Source: Actinomadura violacea
GTDB taxonomy: Bacteria > Actinomycetota > Actinomycetes > Streptosporangiales > Streptosporangiaceae
Length of the DNA: 64,000 bases
Assembly: GCF_017573465.1 (NCBI RefSeq)
Contig: NZ_JAGEPF010000028.1
Span: 1-64,000 of the forward strand
Reading direction: 5' to 3'
Positions 50,407 to 60,885 of this stretch are shown here, piece by piece. The notes beneath the pieces were generated by a model. It made no database searches and was not told where the DNA came from. It saw nothing but the letters and a program-made list of their open reading frames with translations. Made by a program: the position numbers and the translations under genes. Numbering within the stretch: position 1 is the stretch's first letter; every line of letters starts with the position of its first letter.

Positions 50407-52956
50407 GTGAAGAAGCACAGATCCCGCAGAAGCCTGCCGGCGCTGCTCGCGCTGGCCCTCGGCATCGGCCTCGTCCAGCTGGGTGCGGCGCCCGCCCAGG
50501 CCGCTCCCAAGCCGCCGCCGGTGCGGACGGCGATCGCAGGCGGCGACGCGCGGCACGTCCAGAAGGCGCCGCTCCCCGCCAAGGACCGGCCGCCGCTGTC
50601 CGCCGACTCCAAGCAGGCGCTCCGGCAGGACATGGACAAGCCCAGGCCGGCCACGGACCACCCCCGACCGTCCATGAAGAAGGCCACCGGAAAAGGCAAG
50701 CTCAAGTCCCAGGCGGCCGCGAGCTGCAACGTCGGCGACTTCACCGGCCGCACCGGCGGCGCGCTGGTGCAGCAGATCGAGTCGTCGACGACCGACTGCG
50801 TCAACACCCTGTTCAGCCTCACCGGTACCGACGCCTACTACGCGTTCCGCGAGGCGCAGATGACGACCGTCGCGTACGCCCTGCGCGACAACGCGCTGAA
50901 CTACCCGGGCGACAACAGCACGGGCACCGCGCAGCTCGTCCTGTACCTGCGCGCCGGGTACTACGTCCAGTGGTACAACGCCTCGACGGTCGGCACCTAC
51001 GGACAGTCGCTCAAGACGGCGATCGAGGCGGGGCTGGACGGCTTCTTCGGCAACTCCAAGTCGTCGACGGTCAGCGACGCCGACGGCGAGGTGCTCGCCG
51101 AGGCGGTCACCCTGATCGACAGCGCGCAGGAGAACGACCGCTACCTGTACGTGGTGAAGCGCCTGCTCAACGGCTACAACAGCTCCTACGACGCGTCCTG
51201 GTGGATGCTGAACGCGGTCAACAACGTGTACACGGTGCTGTTCCGCGGCCACCAGGTGCCGGCGTTCGTCACGGCCGTCGAGGCCGACCCGAGCGTCCTC
51301 GACGCACTCGACGCGTTCGCGCTGAACCACCTGTCGCTGCTCGGCACCGACCGTGCCTACCTGGCGTCCAACGCCGGACGGGAGATGGCCCGGTTCCTGC
51401 AGCACGCCCCCTTGCAGGCCAAGCTCCGGCCGATGGCGAAGGGGCTGCTGGCCAAGAGCGGCATGACCGGGCCGACCGCGCCGCTGTGGGTCGGCGTCGC
51501 CGAGATGACCGACAGCTACGACAAGGCCAACTGCTCGTCCTACGGCACCTGCGACCTGCAGAACCGGCTCGCGGCGAGCGTCCTGACGATCAACTACGCG
51601 TGCAGCTCCAGCATCCGGATCCGCGCGCAGGAGATGTCGGCCGCCGAGCTGAAGGACACCTGCACCAGCCTGCTGAACCAGGACGCCTACTTCCACGGCA
51701 TCGTGAAGGACGGCGGCAAGCCCGTCGCGAACGACCACAACTCGACGATCGAGGTGTGCGTCTTCGATTCCAGCACCGACTACCAGACCTATGCCGGCGT
51801 GATGTTCGGCATCGACACCAACAACGGCGGCATGTACCTGGAGGGCGACCCGGCGGCGGCAGGGAACCAGCCCAGGTTCATCGCCTACGAGGCCGAGTGG
51901 GAACGACCCACGTTCGCGATCTGGAACCTCAACCACGAGTACACGCACTACCTCGACGGCCGCTTCGACATGTACGGCGACTTCAACGCCGGCACGACCA
52001 CGCCCACCGTGTGGTGGATCGAAGGGTTCGCCGAGTACGTCTCCTACTCCTACCGGCAGGTCGACGACACGTCGGCGATCGCCGAGGCGGCGAAGCGCAC
52101 CTACGCGCTGAGCACCCTGTGGGACACCACCTACGCCAACGACACCACCCGCATCTACTACTGGGGTTATCTCGCGGTCCGCTACATGCTCGAGAAACAC
52201 CCCAACGACATCGCCACACTGCTCGGGTACTACCGGTCGGGCGACTACAACGGTGCCCGCACGTTCCTGACCGGCACCATCGGCGGCCGCTACGACGGTG
52301 ATTGGTGGACGTGGCTGGACGCCTGCGCGGCCGGCGCATGCTCGGGCGGCGGGGGCGGCACGAACAAGGCGCCCACCGCATCGTTCACGTCCACGGCGAA
52401 CGGCCGGGCCCTGTCCTTCACCGACACCTCCACCGACTCCGACGGCACCATCGCCTCCCGCCGGTGGGACTTCGGCGACGGCACCACCTCCACGTCGGCG
52501 AATCCGTCGCACACCTACTCGGCGGACGGCAACTACACCGTCTCCCTGACCGTCACCGACAACGACGGCGCCACCGGCACGGCGACGCGGCAGGTCTCGG
52601 TGTCCGGCGGCGGTGGCGGGACGACCCCGGAGTGCACGGGGAGCGACACCCGGCAGCTCGCGCAGAACTGCCAGCGCAGCAACCTTTCCGCGGCGCAGGG
52701 CGGCAACGCCTACCTGTACCTGTACGTCCCGGCCGGGACGAAGTCCCTCACGATCACCTCGTCGGGCGGCACCGGGAACGCCGACCTGTACTACAACGCC
52801 GCGAGCTGGGCCACGTCCACGTCCTACACGCAGCGCTCCACCGGCAGCGGCAACGACGAGACGCTGACGATCGCCAACCCGCCGTCCGGCTACAACTACA
52901 TCACCCTCTACGGAAAGGCGGCCTTCAGCGGCGCCGCCGTGAAGGTCGAGTACTGA
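50407..52956 (+). CDS. Secreted M9-family microbial collagenase with PKD and PPC domains
   Basis: An 849-residue secreted metalloprotease. GTG 50407 follows GGAGG and starts a signal peptide ending about APAQAAP. An N-terminal collagenase activator region (about 100-400) precedes the zinc catalytic domain with H510-E511-Y-T-H514 (NLNHEYTHYLDGRF) and the third ligand E539 (WWIEGFAEYVSYS). A PKD domain follows at about 655-735 (SFTSTANGRALSFTDTSTDS, RRWDFGDGTT), then a PPC collagen-binding-type domain at about 742-849. The composition matches clostridial and actinobacterial collagenases. A terminator follows at 52994. It should cut triple-helical collagen or gelatin outside the cell. Confidence 0.95.
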   Translation: MKKHRSRRSLPALLALALGIGLVQLGAAPAQAAPKPPPVRTAIAGGDARHVQKAPLPAKDRPPLSADSKQALRQDMDKPRPATDHPRPSMKKATGKGKLKSQAAASCNVGDFTGRTGGALVQQIESSTTDCVNTLFSLTGTDAYYAFREAQMTTVAYALRDNALNYPGDNSTGTAQLVLYLRAGYYVQWYNASTVGTYGQSLKTAIEAGLDGFFGNSKSSTVSDADGEVLAEAVTLIDSAQENDRYLYVVKRLLNGYNSSYDASWWMLNAVNNVYTVLFRGHQVPAFVTAVEADPSVLDALDAFALNHLSLLGTDRAYLASNAGREMARFLQHAPLQAKLRPMAKGLLAKSGMTGPTAPLWVGVAEMTDSYDKANCSSYGTCDLQNRLAASVLTINYACSSSIRIRAQEMSAAELKDTCTSLLNQDAYFHGIVKDGGKPVANDHNSTIEVCVFDSSTDYQTYAGVMFGIDTNNGGMYLEGDPAAAGNQPRFIAYEAEWERPTFAIWNLNHEYTHYLDGRFDMYGDFNAGTTTPTVWWIEGFAEYVSYSYRQVDDTSAIAEAAKRTYALSTLWDTTYANDTTRIYYWGYLAVRYMLEKHPNDIATLLGYYRSGDYNGARTFLTGTIGGRYDGDWWTWLDACAAGACSGGGGGTNKAPTASFTSTANGRALSFTDTSTDSDGTIASRRWDFGDGTTSTSANPSHTYSADGNYTVSLTVTDNDGATGTATRQVSVSGGGGGTTPECTGSDTRQLAQNCQRSNLSAAQGGNAYLYLYVPAGTKSLTITSSGGTGNADLYYNAASWATSTSYTQRSTGSGNDETLTIANPPSGYNYITLYGKAAFSGAAVKVEY

Positions 52957-52993
52957 CCTTCACGACCCTGACCGCATGAGCCAACAGAAAAGT

Positions 52994-53025
52994 GCCGGGA
53001 CCGGACAATGGAGTCCGGTCCCGGC
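52994..53025. terminator. Hairpin terminator after the collagenase gene
   Basis: GCCGGGACCGGAC (52994-53006) pairs perfectly with GTCCGGTCCCGGC (53013-53025) over a 6-base loop, followed by CTTTCC. It lies 38 bases after the collagenase stop and 27 bases before the convergent ABC gene end, so it serves both. Confidence 0.85.
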
Positions 53026-53051
53026 GCCTTTCCATGCCCGGTTATCCGTGC

Positions 53052-53992
<941 letters not shown>

Positions 53993-53996
<4 letters not shown>

Positions 53997-54961
53997 GGGG
54001 CGGCCTCCTCGGGGGCGGAGAGCAGGTGGCAGGCGGCCGGGTGCGCGCCGCCGGTGAGCTCGGGACGGACCGTCGCGCACCCGTCGATCCGCTCGGGGCA
54101 GCGCGGATGGAACGGGCACCCGCCCGGCGGGGACAGCAGGTCCGGCGGGTTGCCCGGGATCGGGGCGGGCGCGCCGGGCGGGCCGTCGAGGCGGGGGAGC
54201 GAGCCGAGCAGCCCGCGCGTGTAGGGGTGCCGCGGTCCGGTGAACAGTTCGGCGACCGCGGCCTTCTCCACGCTCCGTCCCGCGTACATCACGAGCACGT
54301 CGTCGGCCACCCGCGCGACCACGCCGAGGTCGTGGGTGATCAGGACGACGGCGAGGCCGCGGTCGCGCTGCACGCCGGCGATCAGCTCCAGGATCTGCGC
54401 CTGCACGGTGACGTCCAGCGCGGTGGTCGGCTCGTCGGCGATCAGCAGGTCGGGTTCGCAGGCCAGCGCCATCGCGATCATCACCCGCTGCCGCATGCCG
54501 CCGGAGAACTGGTGCGGGAAGTCGCGGGCGCGCTCGCGCGGCGCCGGCACGCCGACGTCGGCGAGCGCCCGGACGGCGTCCTCGCGGGCCCGCCGGCGGG
54601 ACGCGCCGAAGTGCAGCCGGCGCGTCTCGGCGATCTGCTCGCCGACCCGGTGGTTCGGATGCAGCGAGGACATCGGGTCCTGGAAGATCATCGCCATCCG
54701 GCGGCCGCGCAGCGCCCGCACCGCCTCCCGGCCCGCGCCGACGATCTCGGTGCCGTCCAGCTCGATCGAGCCGCCCACCCGGGCGGCGGCGTGCAGTCCC
54801 ATGATCGCCAGGCTGGTGGCGGACTTGCCGGACCCGGACTCGCCGACGATGCCGAGCGTGCGTCCCCTCTCCAGCGCGAACGACAGCCCGTCCACGGCGC
54901 GGACGGTGCCGCGCGGGCCGGGGAACTCGACGGTCAGGTCGCGGACGGTCAGCAGGCTCAT
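53993..54961 (-). CDS. Oligopeptide ABC importer ATPase (DppD/OppD-like)
   Basis: A 322-residue ATPase with Walker A GESGSGKSATSLA, signature FSGGMRQRVMIAMAL, Walker B LLIADEPTTALD and the switch histidine ITHDLGVVA. The C-terminal extension (GCPFHPRCPERIDGC) is again of the Opp/Dpp type. It starts at ATG 54961, overlapping the DppB stop by 4 bases, and pairs with the following ATPase to drive the importer. Confidence 0.95.
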
Positions 54962-55947
54962 GCGTACCTCACCTGGGGGTCGAGGAGGGCGTAGACGAGG
55001 TCCACGACGAGGTTGGCGAAGGTGATGAAGAAGGCGGCGAGCAGCGCCACGCCCATCACGACCGGCTGGTCGGACTTGTCGATCGCGTCGATGGTGAGCT
55101 GCCCGAGGCCGGGCAGCCCGAACACGCTCTCGGTGATGACGGCGCCGCCGAGCAGCGCGCCGAGGTCCATCCCGAACACCGTGAACACGGGGGTCAGTCC
55201 GGCGCGCAGCCCGTGCTTCACCACGACCGTCCGCTCGGGCAGGCCCTTGGCGCGAGCCGTCCGGATGAACGGCTCGGCCATCGTCTCGACCATCGAGGCG
55301 CGGGTCAGCCGCGCGTACATCGCGGCGTACAGCAGCGCGAGCGCCGCCCAGGGCAGCACCAGGTTCTTCGCCCAGCCGACCGGGTCGGACCCGATCGGCA
55401 CGTACGACGAGTAGGGCAGCAGCCCGCCGATCTGCACGACCAGCACCATGAGCGTCATCGCGGTGAAGTAGACGGGCAGCGAGGCGGAGGTGAGCGTGCC
55501 GACCATCATCGCCCGGTCGAGGAGCGTGTCCTTGCGCAGGGCGGACAGCACGCCGGCGGCGACGCCGCCCGCCAGCCACAGCAGCGCGGCGCCCGCGGCG
55601 ATCGACAGCGTGGTGGGCAGCCGGTCCATCATCAGGTCCCAGACCGGGGTGTCGTTCTGGTAAGAGAAGCCGAGGCAGGGGAAGTGGCACTGCACGGCAT
55701 GGGGCCCGTCGCCGTACGTCCGGCCGGCGAGGACACCGGTCAGGTAGTCGGTGAACTGCCGCCACAGGGGCCGGTCCAGCCCCATCTGGTGGTGCAGCAT
55801 CGCGAGCCGCTCGGGCGTGCACGACTTGCCGCACGCCTGCAGCGCCGGGTCGGCGGGGAACACGTAGAAGATCGTGAAGGTGGCGGCGCAGATGACCAGC
55901 AGGACGCCGGCGACGCCGAGCAGCCGGAGCGCGAGGTAGCGGATCAC
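54958..55947 (-). CDS. Oligopeptide ABC importer permease (DppB-like)
   Basis: A 329-residue membrane subunit with six helices, the N-terminal MIRYLALRLLGVAGVLLVIC and the coupling segment FIRTARAKGLPERTVVVKHG typical of DppB/OppB. A cysteine pair after the first helix (LQACGKSCTPERLA) is common in actinobacterial versions. Its stop and start overlap those of neighbours by 4 bases. It forms the channel with DppC. Confidence 0.95.
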   Translation of the reverse strand: MIRYLALRLLGVAGVLLVICAATFTIFYVFPADPALQACGKSCTPERLAMLHHQMGLDRPLWRQFTDYLTGVLAGRTYGDGPHAVQCHFPCLGFSYQNDTPVWDLMMDRLPTTLSIAAGAALLWLAGGVAAGVLSALRKDTLLDRAMMVGTLTSASLPVYFTAMTLMVLVVQIGGLLPYSSYVPIGSDPVGWAKNLVLPWAALALLYAAMYARLTRASMVETMAEPFIRTARAKGLPERTVVVKHGLRAGLTPVFTVFGMDLGALLGGAVITESVFGLPGLGQLTIDAIDKSDQPVVMGVALLAAFFITFANLVVDLVYALLDPQVRYA

Positions 55948-56891
55948 CGGTTGCCGCCCCGCGGGTCGAGGGCGTCCCGGAACGCGTCGCCGAGCAGGGT
56001 GAACGCCAGCACGGTGAGCAGCAGGCAGACGCCCGGGACGACGAAGTAGGCGGGGTCGACCTGGTACCAGCCGATCGCCTTGGACATCATCTGCCCCCAG
56101 GACGCGGTGGGCGGCCGGACGCCGATGCCGAGGAACGACAGCGCCGCCTCGGTGCCGATGTTGACCGGGATGGTGAGGGTGGCGTAGACGAGGACGGGCG
56201 CCATCAGGTTCGGCAGCACCTCGTGGAACACGATGCGGCGGCGGGTCATCCCGGTGGCACGGGCGGCGTCCACGAACTCCCGGTTGCGCAGCGAGAGCGT
56301 CTGGCCGCGGACGATCCGCCCGATGTAGGGCCAGCCGAAGAAGCCCATGACGAGGACCAGCTCCAGCGTCCGGTTCGCCTCCGGCAGCACCGACACGAGC
56401 GCGATCATGAAGATGAGCTGCGGGAAGGACAGGACGAGGTCCATCACCCGGCTGATCAGCAGGTCGGTGCGGCCGCCGGCGAACCCCGCGGTCAACCCGA
56501 GTGCGGTGCCGGCCGTGGTGGCGACGGCGGTGGCCAGCAGGGAGATCAGCAGCGAGATGCGGGCGCCGTAGACCATCCGGCTGAACACGTCGCGTCCGGT
56601 GCCGGGCTCGGCGCCGAGCCAGAAGTGCGCATCGATGCCGCCGAACGAGCCGCGCGGCGCGCCCGCCAGCGCGTCGTCGATCTTCTCGGGGTGGAACTCG
56701 TTCGGGCCGTGCCCGTTGAGCGCGGTGAGCAGCGGGGCGGCCAGCGCCATCAGCACGAACAGCGCGACGATGGCCAGGCCGAGGAGCGCGGCGCGGTCAT
56801 GGCGCAGCCGGGCGCCGGCCAGCCGCCAAGGGGAGCGGCCGGCCGGCGGCGGCGCGGCATGCCTGCCGGGAGTGAGGGGGAGCGCGCTCAA
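55944..56891 (-). CDS. Oligopeptide ABC importer permease (DppC-like)
   Basis: A 315-residue permease with a hydrophobic first helix (ALLGLAIVALFVLMALAAPL), the DppC periplasmic loop (FWLGAEPGTGRDVFSRMVYG) and the coupling segment FVDAARATGMTRRRIVFHEV. I use TTG 56891, whose last bases overlap the binding-protein stop (TTGA). In the same frame the sequence is open much further upstream, but that part is only a shadow of the binding-protein gene. Confidence 0.92.
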   Translation of the reverse strand: MSALPLTPGRHAAPPPAGRSPWRLAGARLRHDRAALLGLAIVALFVLMALAAPLLTALNGHGPNEFHPEKIDDALAGAPRGSFGGIDAHFWLGAEPGTGRDVFSRMVYGARISLLISLLATAVATTAGTALGLTAGFAGGRTDLLISRVMDLVLSFPQLIFMIALVSVLPEANRTLELVLVMGFFGWPYIGRIVRGQTLSLRNREFVDAARATGMTRRRIVFHEVLPNLMAPVLVYATLTIPVNIGTEAALSFLGIGVRPPTASWGQMMSKAIGWYQVDPAYFVVPGVCLLLTVLAFTLLGDAFRDALDPRGGNR

Positions 56892-58579
56892 CTCTTCACT
56901 CCGATGGTGGCGAAGTCGTACTCGCCCTCCCAGATCGGGTGACCGATCGCACCGGTGACCTTGGAGCCGCGCAGTAACGGCAGCTTGTCGTAGATGAGCG
57001 GGATCATCGGCGACGCCTGCATCAGCGCCTGGTCGACGCCCTGCCAGTCCGCCGACCTCCCGTCCTTCACCGCGGTCTCGATCCTGGTGTTGAGCACCTT
57101 GTCGTCGAGCTGGGAAACGGCGGTGTTCCCCTTCGGGGTGATGTTGTTCCCGTCGAAGACCGGCTGGACGAACGAGGACGCGGACGGGTAGTCGGCGCAC
57201 CAGCCGTAGAAGACCAGCTCGTCCTCCTTCCGGACGTCGCCGATCGTGCTGTAGTACACGCTGTTGGAGACGGGGTTGATCCGCACCTTCACCCTGACGC
57301 GGGCGAGCCCCTGCTGCACCGCCTCGGCTTCGGCCTTGCCCTGCTCGGTGCTGGTCGTGGTCAGGTTGATGGAGAATCCTGCGCCTTTGCCGGCAGCGGT
57401 GAGCAGCTGCTCGGCCTTGGCCGGGTCGCCCTTCGGCGGGGCGTGGTAGACGTCGAGGGTCTGGCCGTTCATCAGCGTGGGCGGGAGGTAGGAGCCGGCC
57501 GGCGCGCCGATGCCGCTGCCGCCGTGCGCCGTGCGGTAGGCGTCCTTGTCCACCGCGTACTGCATCGCTTGCCGGACGCGCGGATCGTTGAACGGCGGCT
57601 TCGCGGTGTTCATCGCCAGGAATCGGGTGCACAGGCCGAGCTCGCTGGTGAACCGCCTCTTGATGTCGGGCCGGGTGAGGATCCGCGCCATGCTCGACGC
57701 GGCCACGCTGTAGAGCGTGATCGCGCGCTGGTCGGCGCCCTGGTCGGCGATGAGCCGCTGGTCGATGGTGGCCTGGGCGAGCCCCTCCTGCACGTCGATC
57801 CGGTCCGGCCGGGCCTGCCGGACGGAGTCGGTCGCCTTGCTCCAGTAGGGGTTGCGGACGAGCAGCAGCCGCTTGCCGCGGTCGTAGGTCTGGATCCTGT
57901 ACGGCCCGGACGAGAACGGCCGCTTGTCGAAGTCGACGCCGGAGTCCTTGGCCTTCGGGACCGGCGCGAAGGTCGGCAGCGTCGCGATCTGCGGCCACTC
58001 CATCGACGGTCTCCTCAAGTGGAAGACGATCGTCCGGGCGTCGGGGGTCCCGATCGAGTCCAGGCCCTTCGGATCCTTGTAGGGCCCGTGGTACTCGTCG
58101 CCGCCGGCCAGCATCGTCCGCGCGTAGCCGGGGCCTTCGGGCAGGTCGGGGGCGAACGACCGCTCGACGCCGTACTTGACGTCCTGGCTGGTGACGGGGG
58201 AGCCGTCCTCGTACTTCAGGCCCTGTTTGAGGTGGAACGTCCAGGTGAGGCCGCCGTCGCCGGTCCGGCCGGTGTCGGTGGCCAGGTCCGGGACGACCTT
58301 GGTGCCGGCCTGTCCGGAGGCGGCGGCGTACGTGGTGAGCGTCCGGTAGAGGAGGCGGGTCCCGAAGTCCATCGCGAACATCACGTAGTTGCGCTGGGGG
58401 TCCAGGTGCTCCATGTCCTTGGTGTAGAGGACGGTGAGCGTGCCGCCGTTCGAGCCGCCCCGCCCTCCCGATCCGGACGAGCCGCCGGAGTCGCAGGCGG
58501 ACAGGGCGCCGGCCGCGAGGGCCAGGACGGCGGGCAGGGCGGCGGGCAGGGCGAGGCGGGTGCGTGGAGGGCGTTTCAT
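56888..58579 (-). CDS. Peptide-binding lipoprotein of the ABC importer (SBP_bac_5)
   Basis: A 563-residue extracellular lipoprotein with lipobox LSAC (Cys29), a glycine/serine-rich linker, then the family-5 binding-protein fold: HLDPQRNYVMFAMDFGTRLL, TWTFHLKQGLKYEDGSPVTS, RPFSSGPYRIQTYDRGKRLL, FNDPRVRQAMQYAVDKDAYR and a C-terminal lobe to GVKS. It should bind short peptides outside the membrane and deliver them to the permeases. It is the first gene of the operon; ATG 58579 has a GGGAG site. A palindrome sits 43 bases upstream. Confidence 0.93.
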   Translation of the reverse strand: MKRPPRTRLALPAALPAVLALAAGALSACDSGGSSGSGGRGGSNGGTLTVLYTKDMEHLDPQRNYVMFAMDFGTRLLYRTLTTYAAASGQAGTKVVPDLATDTGRTGDGGLTWTFHLKQGLKYEDGSPVTSQDVKYGVERSFAPDLPEGPGYARTMLAGGDEYHGPYKDPKGLDSIGTPDARTIVFHLRRPSMEWPQIATLPTFAPVPKAKDSGVDFDKRPFSSGPYRIQTYDRGKRLLLVRNPYWSKATDSVRQARPDRIDVQEGLAQATIDQRLIADQGADQRAITLYSVAASSMARILTRPDIKRRFTSELGLCTRFLAMNTAKPPFNDPRVRQAMQYAVDKDAYRTAHGGSGIGAPAGSYLPPTLMNGQTLDVYHAPPKGDPAKAEQLLTAAGKGAGFSINLTTTSTEQGKAEAEAVQQGLARVRVKVRINPVSNSVYYSTIGDVRKEDELVFYGWCADYPSASSFVQPVFDGNNITPKGNTAVSQLDDKVLNTRIETAVKDGRSADWQGVDQALMQASPMIPLIYDKLPLLRGSKVTGAIGHPIWEGEYDFATIGVKS

Positions 58580-58621
58580 GCGGCAACTCCCGACGTCGTC
58601 GTTGAAGTGCCATATAAAATA

Positions 58622-58638
58622 GTACAGTAAAATTGTAC
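58622..58638. promoter_or_regulatory. Candidate GntR operator between importer and peptidase
   Basis: GTACA (58622-58626) and TGTAC (58634-58638) flank an AT-rich 7-base centre, in one of the few AT-rich stretches of the window. It lies between the divergent binding-protein and Xaa-Pro peptidase genes (97-base gap), so one regulator could control both. GntR-FCD proteins, two of which are encoded nearby, bind comparable short inverted repeats. Confidence 0.5.
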
Positions 58639-58676
58639 CCTCCCGACCCGTTACCGAATCTCCATCAGGGACCCAC

Positions 58677-60101
58677 ATGGAAGACCGCCTCGCCACCGGC
58701 AGCCACGACCTCCCGGTGTCCGCCGCACTCGCCGCGTCCATGACCCGGGACTGGGCGCCGCCGCGCCCGCCCGCCCCCGCGCGACTGCCCGTCGCCGCAC
58801 ACGCCGCCCGCCGCCGCGCCGCCCTGTCCGAGCGCTTCCCCGGCGAACGGCTCGTCCTCCCGGCCGGAACGCCGAAGGCGCGCAGCAACGACTGCGACTA
58901 CCGCTACCGCCCGCACACCGCCTACGCGCACCTCACCGGCGACACCGCCGCCGACACCGGACCCGGCGCCGTGCTCGTCCTGGAGCCGTCCGCCTCCGGG
59001 CACGACGCCGTGCTGTACCGCCGCCCACCCTCCGCGCGCGGCGACGACGGGTTCTTCCGTGACCGCCGCGACGGCGAGTTCTGGGTCGGGCCGCGCGAAC
59101 CGCTCGCCGTCACCGAGAGCAGGCTCGGCATCGACTGCGCGCCGCGCGGCGACCTCGCCGGCGCGCTGCGCGCCGGCGGGCCCGCCCGGGTCCTGCGCGG
59201 CGCCGACCCGGACGTGGACGCCGCTGTGCCGGTGAAAGACCCCGAACTGGACCGCGAGCTCGCCGCCGCGGCCGCCGAACTGCGGCTCGTCAAGGACGCC
59301 TGGGAGCTCGCCGAGCTGCAGAGCGCCGTCGACCACACCTCCCGCGGCTTCACCGAGGTCGCCGCCGCGCTGCCCGGACTCGTCGCCCGGCCGCGCGGCG
59401 AGCGGTGGGTCGAGGGCACCTTCGACCGCGTCGCCCGCGCCGAGGGCAACGGCACCGGCTACGACACCATCGCCGCGAGCGGCGCGCACGCCTGCGTCCT
59501 GCACTGGACCCGCAACGACGGCGTGCTGCGGATGGGCGACATGCTCCTGCTGGACGCCGGCGTCGAGACCGACACCCTCTACACCGCCGACGTCACCCGG
59601 ACCCTGCCGGTCAGCGGCTGGTTCACCCCTCGCCAGCGGCAGGTTTACGACCTCGTGTACCACGCGCAGGAGGCGGGCCTCGCCGCCGTCCGCCCGGGCC
59701 GCAGCTTCCGCGAGTTCCACATCGCCGCGATGCGCGTCATCGCCGAGGGCCTCGAGGAATGGGGCGTGCTGCGCAGCGCGGAGGAGGCCCTCGAATCAGG
59801 GACCTACCGCCGCTACACCCTGTGCAGCAGCGGGCACATGCTCGGCATGGACGTGCACGACTGCGCGAAGGCGCGCGCATCGCAGTACCTCGACGGGGTG
59901 CTGCGGCCCGGGCACGTCCTGACCGTCGAACCCGGCCTCTACCTGCAGCCCGACGACCTCACCCTGCCCCCGGAGCTGCGCGGCATCGGCGTGCGGATCG
60001 AGGACGACGTCGTCGTCACCGAGACCGGTGCGCGGCTGATGTCGGCCGGGCTGCCGCGCCACCCTGCGGAGATCGAAGCGTGGATGGGCGGGCTCGCCTG
60101 A
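58677..60101 (+). CDS. Xaa-Pro aminopeptidase (M24B, aminopeptidase P-like)
   Basis: A 474-residue cytosolic dinuclear metallopeptidase that removes the N-terminal residue before proline. The N-terminal creatinase-like domain precedes the pita-bread fold with metal ligands in LLLDAGVETDTLYTADVTRT, SGHMLGMDVHDC, VLTVEPGLYLQ and GVRIEDDVVVTE: two Asp, one His and two Glu in order. The start at ATG 58677 is close to the divergent promoter. Next to a collagenase and peptide importer, it fits intracellular digestion of proline-rich peptides. Confidence 0.92.
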   Translation: MEDRLATGSHDLPVSAALAASMTRDWAPPRPPAPARLPVAAHAARRRAALSERFPGERLVLPAGTPKARSNDCDYRYRPHTAYAHLTGDTAADTGPGAVLVLEPSASGHDAVLYRRPPSARGDDGFFRDRRDGEFWVGPREPLAVTESRLGIDCAPRGDLAGALRAGGPARVLRGADPDVDAAVPVKDPELDRELAAAAAELRLVKDAWELAELQSAVDHTSRGFTEVAAALPGLVARPRGERWVEGTFDRVARAEGNGTGYDTIAASGAHACVLHWTRNDGVLRMGDMLLLDAGVETDTLYTADVTRTLPVSGWFTPRQRQVYDLVYHAQEAGLAAVRPGRSFREFHIAAMRVIAEGLEEWGVLRSAEEALESGTYRRYTLCSSGHMLGMDVHDCAKARASQYLDGVLRPGHVLTVEPGLYLQPDDLTLPPELRGIGVRIEDDVVVTETGARLMSAGLPRHPAEIEAWMGGLA

Positions 60102-60134
60102 CCCCCGCCCCGCCGTCCGGCGGGCAGGGCCCGG

Positions 60135-60803
60135 TCAGGTCCAGGCGCCGCGCACGTGGCCGAGGTGCCGCAGCATGATCTCCTCGGCCCGCGCGGCGTC
60201 GCCCGCGACCAGCGCGTCCAGCAGCTCCCCGTGCTCGGCGGCCGCCGCGACCAGCTCCGTCCCGGGCGACACCGTGGCAAGCCCGTACATGCGCGAACGG
60301 CTGCGCAGGTCGAGGACCGTCCGGACGAGCGTGCGGTTCCCGGTCCGCTCCAGCAGCTCGGTGTGGAACCGGCGGTCGGCGTCGAGGTAACCGCCCACGT
60401 CGCCGTCGCCGGCCCGGTCGGCGGCCTCGCCGGCCAGCGCGCGCAGCCGGTCCACCGCGTCGGGCGGCAGCGCGCCCGCCAGCCGGGTGACCGCCGGCAC
60501 CTCGACCATCTCGCGGATCTCCGTGAGCTCGGCCAGGTCGCGGGCGGACAGCGCGACGACCCGGAAGCCGCGGTTGCGCACCGCCTCGAACAGCCCGTCC
60601 CGGACCAGGTCGATCATGGCCTCGCGGACCGGAGTGGGCGACACCCCGAACTCCTCAGCGAGCGCGGGGGCGGAGTACACCACGCCGGGCTGCAGCTTTC
60701 CGCTCAGCAGCGCAGACCTCAGCGCCGCGGTCACCTGCGCGCGCAGGCTGTCGCGTTCGCCGAGGCCCGGCAGGCCGATATGAGCGGCGGCCACCGGATC
60801 CAT
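60135..60803 (-). CDS. GntR-family regulator with FCD domain (copy 1)
   Basis: A 222-residue regulator. The GntR winged helix (YSAPALAEEFGVSPTPVREA) is followed by the all-helical FCD ligand domain, with its metal-type residues in HTELLERTGNRTLVRTV and EHGELLDALVAGDAARAEEI. It converges on the Xaa-Pro peptidase gene. It is a close paralogue of the GntR gene at 62742 (for example MRPGVVYSAP against LQPGVVYSAP). A role in controlling the peptide-use locus is likely but not shown. Confidence 0.92.
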   Translation of the reverse strand: MDPVAAAHIGLPGLGERDSLRAQVTAALRSALLSGKLQPGVVYSAPALAEEFGVSPTPVREAMIDLVRDGLFEAVRNRGFRVVALSARDLAELTEIREMVEVPAVTRLAGALPPDAVDRLRALAGEAADRAGDGDVGGYLDADRRFHTELLERTGNRTLVRTVLDLRSRSRMYGLATVSPGTELVAAAAEHGELLDALVAGDAARAEEIMLRHLGHVRGAWT

Positions 60804-60885
60804 AAGCCCTCCTCACCGGGCATCAGGATACCGTTCCGGCCCGCCGGGACAGGGCCCGCCGGCCGCGCCGCCGCGCGTCCCGGGG

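Noticed and set aside
50335..52512. A 725-codon open frame on the minus strand
   Set aside because: It lies antisense to the collagenase gene, whose catalytic motifs and domains are clear. The shadow frame has no recognisable domain.
55944..58613. A single 889-codon frame that would fuse the binding protein region to the DppC permease
   Set aside because: Only the last 315 codons are permease-like. The first part is an out-of-frame shadow of the binding-protein gene, which has a normal signal peptide and stop.
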